The notes below the pieces were generated by a model. The model was not told the origin of the DNA. It did no database searches and worked only from the letters and a program-made list of their open reading frames with translations. DNA of 64,000 nt from an uncultured Collinsella sp. (GTDB lineage: Bacteria; Actinomycetota; Coriobacteriia; Coriobacteriales; Coriobacteriaceae): assembly GCA_947002045.1 (NCBI GenBank), contig CAMQJB010000008.1:1-64000 (forward strand), read 5' to 3'. This document shows positions 15,692 to 25,397 of the stretch, piece by piece. Numbering within the stretch: the stretch's first letter is position 1; every line of letters starts with the position of its first letter. The position numbers and the translations under genes are program-made.

Positions 15692-16652
15692 CGAAGCAGA
15701 GGAAACGCGCACCGCACGCGCTGCGGGCGCAACTTCGCCCACAGGCGACGCCCAGCCCGTCTACCCGCACACCATGCGCCTGCAGCGCTTTTTGGCGCGC
15801 GCGGGCGTTGCGAGCCGCCGCGGCTCGGAGGACCTGATGACCGCAGGCCGCGTGACCGTCAACGGCCAGGTCGCAACCGAGCTGGGTACCAAGGTCGAGG
15901 TGGACCGCGACCATATCGAGGTCGACGGCATGCCCGTCAAGCTCAACCAGGGCGCCGTGTACCTGATGCTCTACAAGCCGACCGGCTACCTCACCACCAT
16001 GAGCGATCCACAGGAGCGCCCTTGCGTGGCCGACCTGGTTCCGCGTGACCGCTTTCCAGGGCTCTTCCCGGTGGGTCGCCTGGACCGCGACACTACGGGC
16101 CTTTTGCTCTTTACCACCGACGGCGACCTGTCCCAGGACCTGCTGCACCCCAGCAAGCACGTCTACAAGACCTATCAGGCGCTCGTGGACGGCCACCTGA
16201 CCGATCGCGACTTGGAACCGCTCCGTCGCGGCATCGAGCTCGATGACGGCCTGTGCCAGCCGGCAATCTGCCGTGTCATCAACGCGCGCGAAGCCGAGGC
16301 TGTGGCCCCACAAGGCGTTAAGCCCGGGACCACCGCCGTTGAGGTCATCATCCGCGAGGGCCGCAAGAACCAGGTCAAGCGCATGCTGAGCAAGATCCAC
16401 CACCCGGTAATTCGCCTGCATCGCTGCAACTTTGCCGGCCTGGAGCTCAAGGACGTGGCCAAGGGCTCGTGGCGCGAGCTCACCGACCGCGAGGTGCAGA
16501 TCCTCAAGGCCGGCGGTATCCCACCCAAGCAGGCCAGCTTCAAGCGCGGCAGTGGTAAGCCCCAGGACACGGCCGCGACCCGCACGCGTCACCACGGCAG
16601 TCACGGCTCCGCGCCCAAGCGCAACACCTACCGCGAGCGCTACACGGGCTAG
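15678..16652 (+). CDS. rluB: 23S rRNA pseudouridine synthase (RluB/RsuA family)
   Basis: A 324-residue enzyme with an N-terminal S4 RNA-binding domain (LQRFLARAGVASRRGSEDLM ... GRVTVNG, about 33-65) and an RsuA/RluB-type catalytic domain with GRLDRDTTGLLL (about 154), whose second Asp is the nucleophile. KNQVKRML and the CNFAGL segment are family-typical. The N-terminal 30 and C-terminal 55 residues (basic, His/Ser/Thr-rich) are extensions. Start at ATG 15678 with GGAGG 7 bases before; an ATG at 15674 is out of frame. It lies in the usual scpA-scpB-rluB-cmk order. Confidence 0.92.
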   Translation: MTRTNEAEETRTARAAGATSPTGDAQPVYPHTMRLQRFLARAGVASRRGSEDLMTAGRVTVNGQVATELGTKVEVDRDHIEVDGMPVKLNQGAVYLMLYKPTGYLTTMSDPQERPCVADLVPRDRFPGLFPVGRLDRDTTGLLLFTTDGDLSQDLLHPSKHVYKTYQALVDGHLTDRDLEPLRRGIELDDGLCQPAICRVINAREAEAVAPQGVKPGTTAVEVIIREGRKNQVKRMLSKIHHPVIRLHRCNFAGLELKDVAKGSWRELTDREVQILKAGGIPPKQASFKRGSGKPQDTAATRTRHHGSHGSAPKRNTYRERYTG

Positions 16653-16718
16653 GCAATCCGCCAAGTAACAGCGCCCGCGTCCCATACCAGCACGTCAACC
16701 ACCGAAAGGAAGCATTGC

Positions 16719-17405
16719 ATGATCGTCGCCATCGACGGCCCCGCCGGTTCCGGCAAGTCCACTATCGCCAAGGAGATCGCCCGCCAGCTGGGCTTTAACA
16801 AGCTCGACACGGGCGCAATGTATCGCGCCGTCACCTTCGCCGCGCTCGACCGCGGCATCGACCTGGACAACGAGGCGGCCATCGACGCCCTCGCCGAGCA
16901 GATCGAGATTCGCTTTACCAACGGCACCGGCGAGGATACGCGTCTGACCATCGACGGCAAGGACGCCTCGGCAGCCATCCGCACCCCGCAGGTCGACGCC
17001 AACGTATCCAAGGTCTCGGCCTACCCGGGCGTGCGCGCCGCCATGCTCATTCACCAGCGCCGCGCTGCCGAGGACCGCGATATCGTGGCCGAGGGTCGCG
17101 ACATCGGCACCGTCGTGTTCCCCAACGGGCAGGTCAAGGGCTTTCTGCCCGCAGACCCGCGCGAGCGCGCCCGTCGCCGTGTGCTGCGGCGCCACCAAAA
17201 CGACGCCCAGGCGCTCACCGAAGAGCAGCTCGAGGCCGAGGTCGACGAGACCCTCGACGCCCTCAAGCAGCGCGATAAGCTCGACAGCAGCCGCGAGGTC
17301 GCGCCGCTCGTTCCCGCCGAGGACGCGGTGCACGTCGACTCCACCGCTCACACCATCGACGAGGTCGTCTCGATCATCGAGGACCTCATCAACCAAAGGA
17401 GGTAG
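16719..17405 (+). CDS. cmk: cytidylate kinase
   Basis: A 228-residue CMP/dCMP kinase. Walker A is GPAGSGKST (residues 7-15); LDTGAMYRAVT (about 31-41) binds CMP, and GRDIGTVVFP and a lid region with RARRRVLRR follow. Length matches the family. It supplies CDP and dCDP for nucleic acid and phospholipid synthesis. It is 4 bases ahead of plsC. Confidence 0.95.
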   Translation: MIVAIDGPAGSGKSTIAKEIARQLGFNKLDTGAMYRAVTFAALDRGIDLDNEAAIDALAEQIEIRFTNGTGEDTRLTIDGKDASAAIRTPQVDANVSKVSAYPGVRAAMLIHQRRAAEDRDIVAEGRDIGTVVFPNGQVKGFLPADPRERARRRVLRRHQNDAQALTEEQLEAEVDETLDALKQRDKLDSSREVAPLVPAEDAVHVDSTAHTIDEVVSIIEDLINQRR

Positions 17406-17408
17406 CCC

Positions 17409-18137
17409 ATGCGCCTGTTTAAGCAGACGCCCGAGGATTACTACAACGCCCCCTACGCCGAGTTCCCGGCGCTCATCCGCGGCACCGTCGCCGTGGTCAT
17501 GGGCATCCTGTGGGTCTTCTCCAAGCTCATGTGGCGCTGGAAGGTCGAGGACGCCGACCTGCTGTTTGAGCGCCAGGAAGGCCGCGGCAGCGTGGTCATT
17601 TGCAACCACACCTCGATGGCCGAGCTCCTAGCTGTAGAGACGGCGCTGTTCTTTGGCGGACGCCGCATTCGCCCCATCTTTAAATCCGAGTTTGCTAAGA
17701 GCAAGATCGTACGCTGGGCCTTTAGCCGCGTGGGCGGCATTCCCGTCGAGCGCGGCACCGCCGACATGAAGTGCCTGCGTGCCGCCCAGCATGCGCTGCA
17801 ACGCGGCGAGGACGTCCTGATCTTCCCCGAGGGCACGCGCATTCGCTCGCGCGAGATCAAACCCGAGGTCCACGGCGGCTTTGCGCTCATCGCCCAGATG
17901 GGCAAGGCGCCCGTCAACCCACTCGCCATTTGCGGCTGGTCCGACATCACGCCCAAAGGCAAAAAGCTCATGCGCCCCAAAAAGTGCTGGATCCGTGCCG
18001 GCAAGGCCATCTCGCTTTCCGATGCACCGGCCGAGCTCAAGCGCAAGGAGCGCCTGGCATGGTTTGAGTCCGAGGCCATGAATCGTGTCTACGCCATGCG
18101 CGATGACCTGTGCGCCGAGCACCCGGGTAGGTTCTAG
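17409..18137 (+). CDS. plsC: 1-acyl-sn-glycerol-3-phosphate acyltransferase (PlsC family)
   Basis: A 242-residue membrane-associated acyltransferase that turns lysophosphatidate into phosphatidate. It has an N-terminal hydrophobic helix (VAVVMGILWVF), the substrate motif GGIPVERG (about 113) and FPEGTR (about 138). The catalytic box reads NHTSMAE, so the usual HX4D Asp is Glu. Whether the enzyme tolerates this is not known to me. A strong AAGGAGG lies before the ATG. It sits in a lipid-rich operon with plsY and gpsA. Confidence 0.88.
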   Translation: MRLFKQTPEDYYNAPYAEFPALIRGTVAVVMGILWVFSKLMWRWKVEDADLLFERQEGRGSVVICNHTSMAELLAVETALFFGGRRIRPIFKSEFAKSKIVRWAFSRVGGIPVERGTADMKCLRAAQHALQRGEDVLIFPEGTRIRSREIKPEVHGGFALIAQMGKAPVNPLAICGWSDITPKGKKLMRPKKCWIRAGKAISLSDAPAELKRKERLAWFESEAMNRVYAMRDDLCAEHPGRF

Positions 18138-18139
18138 CC

Positions 18140-19039
18140 ATGAGCGAGGAAGTCATGAACACTGCCAAGGCTGTGGCCGGAAAGGTCGACGCCCCCACCA
18201 TCGAAATCGCCGCCCACGCCGGCACCTGCTACGGCGTGCAGCGCGCGCTCGATATGGCCCTGGCGGCCGCCCCGCAGGTGGGGGATACCGCTCAGGTCCA
18301 CACCCTGGGCCCGCTCATCCATAACCCCATCGTGGTGCGCGAGCTTGCCGAGGCAGGCGTCGGTCTGGCCGAAACCCTGGACGATGCCGTATCGGGCACC
18401 GTGATCATTCGAGCTCACGGCGTGGTGCCGCAGGTGATTGAGGCCGCTCGCGAGCGCGGCCTCGACGTGGTCGATGCCACCTGCCCCTACGTCAAGAAGG
18501 TCCACGTGGCCGCCGAGCGCCTGGTACGTGAGGGTTATCGCGTGCTCGTCGTGGGCGAGCCGGGCCATCCCGAGGTGGAGGGCATCCTGGGCCACGCCGG
18601 CGATGACGCGCAGGTCGTGAGCTGCGCTGCCGATGCGGACGCGCTGCCGCTCAAGGGCAAGGTAGGCCTCGTCGTGCAGACCACCCAGACCGCGCAGAAC
18701 TTGGCCGAAGTCGTGGCCTCCATCACCCCGCGCGTGCAGGAGCTGCGCGTGATCAACACCATCTGCGCCGCCACAAGCGAGCGACAGCAGGCAGCAGCCG
18801 CACTTGCCAACCGCTGCGACTGTATGGTCGTGGTGGGCGGCAAGAACTCGGGCAACACCCGCCGCCTGGCGCAGATTTGCGCCGATGTCTGCGAGCGCAC
18901 ACATCACATAGAGGAGGCATCCGAGATCGAGGCGGCATGGTTTGCCAACGCACGCCACATCGGCATCACCGCCGGAGCCTCCACCCCGCAAGAACACATC
19001 GAGCGCGCCGTCGAGCGCATCAAGGAGCTTTGCCGCTAA
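18140..19039 (+). CDS. ispH: 4-hydroxy-3-methylbut-2-enyl diphosphate reductase
   Basis: A 299-residue iron-sulfur enzyme making IPP and DMAPP in the last step of the MEP isoprenoid pathway. The three cluster cysteines are in AGTCYGVQRAL, DATCPYVKKVH and NTICAATSERQ. Conserved GEPGHPEVEGILGH and TAGASTPQE are also present. ATG 18140 is used; ATG 18155 also has a fair site (GAGGA), so the true start may be 5 codons in. It is 2 bases from the next gene. Confidence 0.95.
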   Translation: MSEEVMNTAKAVAGKVDAPTIEIAAHAGTCYGVQRALDMALAAAPQVGDTAQVHTLGPLIHNPIVVRELAEAGVGLAETLDDAVSGTVIIRAHGVVPQVIEAARERGLDVVDATCPYVKKVHVAAERLVREGYRVLVVGEPGHPEVEGILGHAGDDAQVVSCAADADALPLKGKVGLVVQTTQTAQNLAEVVASITPRVQELRVINTICAATSERQQAAAALANRCDCMVVVGGKNSGNTRRLAQICADVCERTHHIEEASEIEAAWFANARHIGITAGASTPQEHIERAVERIKELCR

Positions 19040-19041
19040 TC

Positions 19042-20484
19042 ATGGACCAGACCGTACCCGCATACGCCGCCGAGGTGGCCGATTACGGGCGCAGCCGCGA
19101 CCCCGAGCCGGGTGAGGGCGCGCTTGTAAAGAGCGTGCGTCCCGAATCGCCCGCATGGGATGTGGGTATCGAGCCGGGCATGCTCGTGCTCACGGTCAAC
19201 GGCGAGCAGCTGACCGATATGATCGTGTGGCTCTGGGAGGCAGATGACGATACTGTCGAGCTGGAGGTATTTGATCCGCGCGACGGCACCGTCACCCCCG
19301 TGGAACTCGATCGCTTTCCCGGCGAGGACTGGGGTCTGGAGTTCGATGGCCCCATCTTCGACGGCATGCGCACCTGCGTAAACGCCTGCGTGTTCTGCTT
19401 TATGACCATGCTGCCCAAGGGCGGACGCTCCACGCTCTACATCCGCGATGATGACTACCGCCTAAGCTTTTTGCAGGGCAACTTCGTCACGCTGACCAAC
19501 CTCACCGACGAGGACGTGCAAAACGTCATCCAACGCAACATGAGCCCCATGAACGTGTCGGTCCATGCCGTAAGCCCCGACGTCCGCCGCCGCATGATGG
19601 GCCGCAACGCCCAACGCGGCATGGACGTACTCGAGACCATCATGGCCGCCGGCATCGAGATCCACGCCCAGATTGTGCTGTGTCCCGGTATGAACGACGG
19701 CGAGGAGCTGGAAAAGACCCTGCGCTTTTGCGAGGAGCACGAGCAAATCACGAGCCTGGGCATTGTGCCGCTCGGTTTTACCAAGCATCAGAACCGTTTT
19801 AGCTGGTCCTACAGCGACAAGCCCGAGCTGGCGCGCGAGACTATCGCCATGATCCGGCCTTTCCAGGACCGTGCCTTCGAGCGCTTTGGCCGCCACACCT
19901 TCCAGATGAGCGACGAGTTCTATCTGGACGCCGGCATCGATCCTCCCGAGGCAGACTTTTACGACGGCTACCCGCAGTACTACGACGGTATCGGCATGAT
20001 CCGCTCCTATCTGGACGAGACCGACAACGTGCTCGCCGCCGATGCCGAGCGCCTGCGCCGCGTTCGCGAGGCAATCGCCACCCAAGGCCAGCGCCTGCTG
20101 TGCCTCTCGGGCGCCAGCGCGCGCGATACGGTGGCGCGTTTTGTGGAATCGCCGCAGGGCCTTGCCGGTACCGTCACGGCCATCAAAAACCGCTACTTTG
20201 GCGGCAACGTGGACGTGACCGGCCTCATCGTCGCCTGCGACATCTTGGAGCAGCTGCCGCAGGACCTGTCGGGGGTTATGCTCTTTGTGCCTAAGCTCAT
20301 GTTCAACGCCGACGGTATGACCCTTGACGAGTATCATCGTGACGAATTACTCGCACGCCTTACCGGTCGCGGCGCTGAGGTTCATGTGGTATCGACCATG
20401 CCGCATGAGCTGCTCGATACCCTGGAGCACATCCTTGGCACAACGCCCGCCGATTCAACTATTCCCGCTGACCCTACCCATTAA
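19042..20484 (+). CDS. DUF512 family protein (PDZ plus radical-SAM-like)
   Basis: A 480-residue protein of a family conserved next to der in Gram-positive bacteria, function unknown. Residues about 25-95 form a PDZ-like domain (VKSVRPESPAWDVGIEPGM). CVNACVFCFM (Cx3Cx2C, about 113-122) resembles a radical SAM cluster site. LQGNFVTLTNLTDEDV and MNVSVHAVSPDVRRRMMG match radical SAM enzymes of this group. The C-terminal DUF512 domain has FGGNVDVTGLI. Translation starts at ATG 19042, 2 bases after ispH. Confidence 0.88.
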   Translation: MDQTVPAYAAEVADYGRSRDPEPGEGALVKSVRPESPAWDVGIEPGMLVLTVNGEQLTDMIVWLWEADDDTVELEVFDPRDGTVTPVELDRFPGEDWGLEFDGPIFDGMRTCVNACVFCFMTMLPKGGRSTLYIRDDDYRLSFLQGNFVTLTNLTDEDVQNVIQRNMSPMNVSVHAVSPDVRRRMMGRNAQRGMDVLETIMAAGIEIHAQIVLCPGMNDGEELEKTLRFCEEHEQITSLGIVPLGFTKHQNRFSWSYSDKPELARETIAMIRPFQDRAFERFGRHTFQMSDEFYLDAGIDPPEADFYDGYPQYYDGIGMIRSYLDETDNVLAADAERLRRVREAIATQGQRLLCLSGASARDTVARFVESPQGLAGTVTAIKNRYFGGNVDVTGLIVACDILEQLPQDLSGVMLFVPKLMFNADGMTLDEYHRDELLARLTGRGAEVHVVSTMPHELLDTLEHILGTTPADSTIPADPTH

Positions 20485-20494
20485 AGGAGAGCAG

Positions 20495-21829
20495 ATGAAA
20501 CCTATCGTCGCCGTCGTCGGACGCCCCAACGTGGGCAAGTCCACGCTCGTCAACCGCCTGGCCCAGACCTCGGACGCCATCGTCCATGAGTCCCGCGGCG
20601 TCACGCGCGACCGCTCGTATCACACGGCCGATTGGAACGGCCGCGAGTTCACCATCGTCGACACGGGCGGCATCGAGCCGCTCAAGAGCGACGACGTCTT
20701 TGCCACGTCCATCCGCGACCAGGCCCTTGCTGCCGCCGAGGAAGCAGCCGTCATCCTATTTGTGGTCGATGGCCGCACCGGCGTCACCGAGGAGGACGAG
20801 TCGGTCGCCCGCATGCTCAAGCGCTGCGACAAGCCGGTCTTTCTGCTGGTGAACAAGCTCGACAACCCCGACCGCGAAAACGACAACATCTGGGAGTTCT
20901 ATTCGCTCGGCATCGGTGAGCCCACGCCGCTCTCGGCCCTGCACGGCCATGGCACGGGCGACCTGCTCGACGACATCGTGGCCCTGTTGCCCGAGGAGGA
21001 GGACGAGGTCGCCGATGAGTTCCCCGACGCGCTGAACGTTGCCATCATCGGCCGCCCCAACGCCGGTAAGTCCTCGCTGTTCAACCGCATCCTGGGCGCG
21101 GACCGCTCCATCGTGTCCAACATCGCCGGCACGACGCGCGATGCCATCGACACCGTCGTCGAGCGCGACGGCAAGCACTACCGCATGGTCGACACCGCGG
21201 GCATTCGCAAGAAGAGCACCGTGTACGAGAACATCGAGTACTACTCCATGGTCCGCGGCCTGCGCGCCATCGACCGCGCCGACGTGGCGCTGCTCGTCGT
21301 CGACGCCTCCGTGGGCGTCACCGAGCAGGACCAGAAGGTCATGGGCTTGGCCATCGAGCGCGGCTGCGCCATTGTGGTGCTGCTCAACAAATGGGACCTG
21401 CTCGACGACGACCGTAAGCGCGAGGCCTGCATGGAGACCGTCGACCGCCGTCTGGGCGTCATGGCTCCCTGGGCCCAGTACCTGCGCATCTCGGCCCTCA
21501 CCGGCCGCAGCGTCGAGAAGATCTGGGCGATGGTCGATGCCGCCGAAAAGACGCGCTCGCAAAAGATCACCACCTCGCGCCTCAACACGTTCCTCACCGA
21601 CCTGCGCGAGTTTGGCCACACCGTGGTGGACGGCAAGCGCCGCCTGCGCATGCACTACGTGACCCAGACGGGCGTCAACCCGCCGACGTTTACGTTCTTC
21701 GTCAACCACAGCGACCTGGTCAACGACACCTACCAGCGCTACGTGGAGAACCGCATGCGCTCGACCTTCGATTTTTCCGGCACGCCCATTCGACTCTTCT
21801 TTAGGAAGAAGGAGCAAAAGGATGCATAA
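20495..21829 (+). CDS. der: ribosome-assembly GTPase Der (EngA)
   Basis: A 444-residue protein with two tandem GTPase domains, unique to Der. Domain 1: GRPNVGKST (9-17), DTGG and NKLD. Domain 2: GRPNAGKSS (about 186), GTTRDAID, DTAG, and NKWD. A KH-like C-terminal domain (YVTQTGVNPPTFTFFVN) follows. It is needed for 50S subunit maturation. AAAGGAGA lies before the ATG. The 3' end overlaps plsY by 8 bases. Confidence 0.97.
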   Translation: MKPIVAVVGRPNVGKSTLVNRLAQTSDAIVHESRGVTRDRSYHTADWNGREFTIVDTGGIEPLKSDDVFATSIRDQALAAAEEAAVILFVVDGRTGVTEEDESVARMLKRCDKPVFLLVNKLDNPDRENDNIWEFYSLGIGEPTPLSALHGHGTGDLLDDIVALLPEEEDEVADEFPDALNVAIIGRPNAGKSSLFNRILGADRSIVSNIAGTTRDAIDTVVERDGKHYRMVDTAGIRKKSTVYENIEYYSMVRGLRAIDRADVALLVVDASVGVTEQDQKVMGLAIERGCAIVVLLNKWDLLDDDRKREACMETVDRRLGVMAPWAQYLRISALTGRSVEKIWAMVDAAEKTRSQKITTSRLNTFLTDLREFGHTVVDGKRRLRMHYVTQTGVNPPTFTFFVNHSDLVNDTYQRYVENRMRSTFDFSGTPIRLFFRKKEQKDA

Positions 21830-22505
21830 TCCGATTCTGCTGACCGCCATCTGCGCCGTGGTCTCGTTCTTTATCGGAGCGATTCCGTTTGGCCTGATCC
21901 TGGGCCGTGTGTTTAACCACACGGACATTCGCAAGGCGGGCTCCGGCAACATCGGCACCACCAACGCCCTGCGCGTAGCCGGCCCCAAGGTGGCCGCGCT
22001 CACGCTGCTGCTCGACTGCCTGAAGGGCGCCATCTGCGTCATTATCGCGCGTCCGCTTATCGCCGATCTAGGCTATGGTTTTCCGCCGAATATCATGGCG
22101 CCTGGAGCCCCCGGCGACTGGATGCTCGGCGTCATCTGCCTGGCAGCGGTGTGGGGCCACATCTTCTCGCCGTACCTTAGCTTCCACGGCGGCAAGGGCA
22201 TCGCGGTCGGTCTGGGCGTAATCCTCGCATGGTACTGGCCCATCGGACTTTCGCTGCTGGGCATGTTTATCGTGGCCGTCGCCATCACCAAGTTTGTGTC
22301 GGTGGGCTCGCTTGCCGCGGCCATCGGTCTTCCCATCGCTGTCTGCGCGGTCTTTCCGTACAGCAGCCTGGGTCTCAAATTTTGCATGGCGCTGATCGGC
22401 ATCACCGTGGTGTGGGCCCATCGTGCGAACATCAAAAAGCTCATGACGGGCAAGGAGTCCAAGCTCTCGTTTACCAAGCGCGTCACCGAGCCCGACGATA
22501 AGTAG
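21822..22505 (+). CDS. plsY: glycerol-3-phosphate acyltransferase PlsY
   Basis: A 227-residue membrane enzyme that uses acyl-phosphate to make lysophosphatidate. About five membrane helices are seen. The conserved loops are present: GSGNIGTTNALR (about 44), GHIFSPYLSFHGGKGIA (about 112) and the third near HRANIKKL. It starts inside the end of der and is 9 bases ahead of gpsA, which provides its substrate. Confidence 0.95.
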   Translation: MHNPILLTAICAVVSFFIGAIPFGLILGRVFNHTDIRKAGSGNIGTTNALRVAGPKVAALTLLLDCLKGAICVIIARPLIADLGYGFPPNIMAPGAPGDWMLGVICLAAVWGHIFSPYLSFHGGKGIAVGLGVILAWYWPIGLSLLGMFIVAVAITKFVSVGSLAAAIGLPIAVCAVFPYSSLGLKFCMALIGITVVWAHRANIKKLMTGKESKLSFTKRVTEPDDK

Positions 22506-22514
22506 GAGAGAGTC

Positions 22515-23522
22515 ATGAATGTTGCGCTGATTGGCTCCGGCTCCTGGGGAACCGCCGTCGCCGGCCTTGCCGCCGCGCGAGCCGAGCGCGTGATAATGTG
22601 GGCCCATAGCGAGCAGACGGCCGCCGGCATCAATGGCGAGCACCGTAACCCCCGTTATCTGGTGGACTACGAGCTGCCCGGCAACGTCGTCGCCACGACG
22701 GACCTGACGCAGGCGCTCGACGGCGCCGAGGCCGTCATCTTTGCCGTGCCCTCCACGCACCTGCGCAGCGTATGCCATCAGGCAGCACCCTTCATCGCCG
22801 CCGACACCCCGGTGCTCTGCCTCACCAAGGGCATCGAGCCCGAGTCCGGCCTGCTCATGAGCGAGGTCATCGCCAGCGAGATCGGCAACGATCGGCGCGT
22901 GGCGGCGCTCTCGGGACCCAACCATGCCGAGGAGATCTGCCGCGGCGGACTTTCTGCCGCCGTCATCGCCAGCGAAGACCCGCAGATAGGGGAGACCTTT
23001 AAGGACCTGCTCCTATCCACGGCCTTCCGCATCTACCTTTCGCAGGACATGACCGGCGTCGAGGTATGCGGCGCCATGAAAAACGTCATCGCCATCGTGT
23101 GCGGCATCTCCGCCGGCACCGGCGCGGGCGACAACACGCTCGCCCTTATCATGACGCGCGGTCTGGCCGAGATCAGCCGACTGGTGCATGCCCGCGGCGG
23201 GCAGGCCATGACTTGCATGGGCCTTGCCGGCATGGGCGACCTCATCGCCACCTGTACCTCGGAGCATTCGCGCAACCGCACCTTTGGCTACGAGTTTGCC
23301 CACGGCGTGTCGCTCGACGAGTACCAGACGCGCACGCATATGGTGGTCGAGGGCGCCGTCGCGGCCCGCAGCGTCAGCGAGCTCGCCCGTTCACTGGGCG
23401 TAGACATTCCGCTCACCTTTGCCGTGGAGCAAACGCTCTACAACGGTGTTACTTTGGACAGGGCGCTCGAGATTCTTACCGACCGCGTCCCCTCTCAAGA
23501 GTTCTACGGACTCACCGACTAG
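22515..23522 (+). CDS. gpsA: NAD(P)-dependent glycerol-3-phosphate dehydrogenase
   Basis: A 335-residue enzyme making sn-glycerol-3-phosphate for phospholipids. N-terminal Rossmann motif GSGSWGTA (7-14), catalytic Lys in GAMKNVIAI (about 190), and GLAGMGDLIATCTS followed by SRNRTFG (about 237-260). Length is normal. AGGAGAG precedes the ATG. Confidence 0.96.
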   Translation: MNVALIGSGSWGTAVAGLAAARAERVIMWAHSEQTAAGINGEHRNPRYLVDYELPGNVVATTDLTQALDGAEAVIFAVPSTHLRSVCHQAAPFIAADTPVLCLTKGIEPESGLLMSEVIASEIGNDRRVAALSGPNHAEEICRGGLSAAVIASEDPQIGETFKDLLLSTAFRIYLSQDMTGVEVCGAMKNVIAIVCGISAGTGAGDNTLALIMTRGLAEISRLVHARGGQAMTCMGLAGMGDLIATCTSEHSRNRTFGYEFAHGVSLDEYQTRTHMVVEGAVAARSVSELARSLGVDIPLTFAVEQTLYNGVTLDRALEILTDRVPSQEFYGLTD

Positions 23523-23540
23523 CGCAGAAAGGCTACTACC

Positions 23541-24212
23541 ATGGGTTCCATCAAAATCGCTCCGTCTGTCCTTTCGGCCGATATGGCCAACCTCAAGGGC
23601 GAACTCGACAAGATCGCCGGCGCCGACTTTGTGCACTTCGACGTCATGGACGGTCACTTTACCGGCAACCTCACCTTTGGCGTTGATATCCTCAAGGCCG
23701 TCAAGCGCTCAACTGACGTGCCGGTCGACGCGCACCTGATGGTGTCGAATCCCGACGAGACAGTCGATTGGTATGCCGATGCCGGTGCCGATATGATCAC
23801 CGTGCACTACGAGGCCTCCACGCACCTGCACCGCACGCTCACGCACCTGCAGCAGCGCGGCGTTAAGGCCGGTGTGGTGCTCAACCCCGCCACGCCCGTC
23901 TGCGTGCTCGAGAGCATCATCGACGTTGTCGATATGGTGCTACTGATGAGCGTGAACCCTGGCTTTGGCGGCCAGAGCTTTATCCCGGGCACGCTGCCCA
24001 AGCTCCACGAGCTCAAGGCCATGTGTGAGCGCCACGGCGCGTCGCCCATGATCGAGGTCGACGGCGGCATTTCTTCTAAGAACATCGCCGAGGTCGTCAA
24101 GGCCGGCGCCAACGTGCTCGTAGCCGGCTCCGCCGTATTTAAGTCCGAAGATCCCGCCGCCGAGGTTGCGCTGCTACAGAAGCTGGGCAATGAGGCCGCA
24201 CAGGAGGCATAG
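23541..24212 (+). CDS. rpe: ribulose-phosphate 3-epimerase
   Basis: A 223-residue TIM-barrel enzyme interconverting ribulose-5-P and xylulose-5-P in the pentose phosphate pathway. Diagnostic segments are APSVLSADMANL, FDVMDGHFTGNLTFG, DAHLMV, VNPGFGGQSFI and EVDGGI. Metal ligands His and Asp are present. AGAAAGG lies upstream of the ATG. Confidence 0.96.
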   Translation: MGSIKIAPSVLSADMANLKGELDKIAGADFVHFDVMDGHFTGNLTFGVDILKAVKRSTDVPVDAHLMVSNPDETVDWYADAGADMITVHYEASTHLHRTLTHLQQRGVKAGVVLNPATPVCVLESIIDVVDMVLLMSVNPGFGGQSFIPGTLPKLHELKAMCERHGASPMIEVDGGISSKNIAEVVKAGANVLVAGSAVFKSEDPAAEVALLQKLGNEAAQEA

Positions 24213-24218
24213 ACCCTT

Positions 24219-25397
24219 ATGACCGCAGGTCAAAACCGCATACCCGTGAATCTTGACTACGCCGCCTCGACGCCCATGCGCGCCGAGGCGCTCCTTGCGC
24301 AGCGCGAATATGACGACAGCGAGCTTGCCGGCGTCAACCCCAACTCGCTGCACTCGCTTGGACGCAAGGCCGCCGCACGCCTGGAAGTTGCCCGTCGCGA
24401 GATCGCCCGTAGCTTTGGCGCACGCGTCCGCCCGTCCGAGATTATCTTGACCAATGGCGGCACCGAGGCAAACCAGCTGGCGCTCCTCGGACTTGCCGAG
24501 GGCGCCCGTCAGCACGACCGCAAGCGCAACCGCGTGATCGTATCTGCCATCGAGCACGATTCGATTCTGGACAACCTGCCGCTGCTGCGTGCCGGCGGCT
24601 TTACCGTCGATCTTGTGCAGCCCTGCCGTGCGGGCTACATCGAGACCTCCGTGCTGAGCGACTTGCTTGGCGATGACGTCGCGCTCGTGAGCATCATGGC
24701 CGCCAATAACGAGACCGGCGTGGTGCAGCCCATCCGCGAGCTGGCCGCCGCCGCGCATACCGTGGGCGCCCTGTTCCACACCGATGCCATCCAGGGCTAC
24801 TTGCATATTCCGCTCGATGTCACCGAGCTGGGCGTCGATGCTATGACCGTTGCCGCGCATAAGATCGGCGGCCCTGTGGCATCCGGCGCGCTCTACCTTA
24901 AGAACCGCACGCCGCTGCGCCCCCGCATCTTTGGCGGTGGACAGGAAGCCGGCCGTCGCGCCGGTACTCAGGACCTGCGCACGCAGCTCGCCTTTGCCGC
25001 TGCCGCCTGCACGCTGACGCCCCATGTGGCCGAGGAGCGCGAGAAGCTGCAAGCCCTTTCCGACAAGCTCTACGCCACGCTTACGGCCCACCCGCGCATT
25101 CACGCCACCATGGGCGACTACGCACAGGCCGACCGTCTGCCCGGCATGGTATCGATCTATATTGACGGCATGGACTCCGAGGAGCTCATCATCAAGCTCG
25201 ACGCCGCCGGCTTTGAGGTATCGGCAGGCTCGGCATGCTCGAGCGGCAGCATGGACCCCAGCCACGTTTTGAGCGCGATGGGCATCGGTCGCGAGCAGGC
25301 GTTGGGCGCACTGCGCATCTCCTTCGATGACCGTGTGAATCCGGGCGATCTGGACGACTTTGCCCAAACGCTGCTTTCGATCGTAGGTGCCGCATGA
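24219..25397 (+). CDS. cysteine desulfurase (NifS/IscS type)
   Basis: A 392-residue PLP enzyme that takes sulfur from cysteine for iron-sulfur clusters or tRNA thiolation. NGGTEANQLAL (about 83), the PLP Lys in AAHKIGGP (about 213), GGGQEAGRRAGTQ (about 242) and the catalytic Cys in SACSSGSMDPSHVL (about 337). Neighbours do not include iscU, so the acceptor is unclear. It overlaps the next gene by 4 bases (ATGA). Confidence 0.92.
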   Translation: MTAGQNRIPVNLDYAASTPMRAEALLAQREYDDSELAGVNPNSLHSLGRKAAARLEVARREIARSFGARVRPSEIILTNGGTEANQLALLGLAEGARQHDRKRNRVIVSAIEHDSILDNLPLLRAGGFTVDLVQPCRAGYIETSVLSDLLGDDVALVSIMAANNETGVVQPIRELAAAAHTVGALFHTDAIQGYLHIPLDVTELGVDAMTVAAHKIGGPVASGALYLKNRTPLRPRIFGGGQEAGRRAGTQDLRTQLAFAAAACTLTPHVAEEREKLQALSDKLYATLTAHPRIHATMGDYAQADRLPGMVSIYIDGMDSEELIIKLDAAGFEVSAGSACSSGSMDPSHVLSAMGIGREQALGALRISFDDRVNPGDLDDFAQTLLSIVGAA

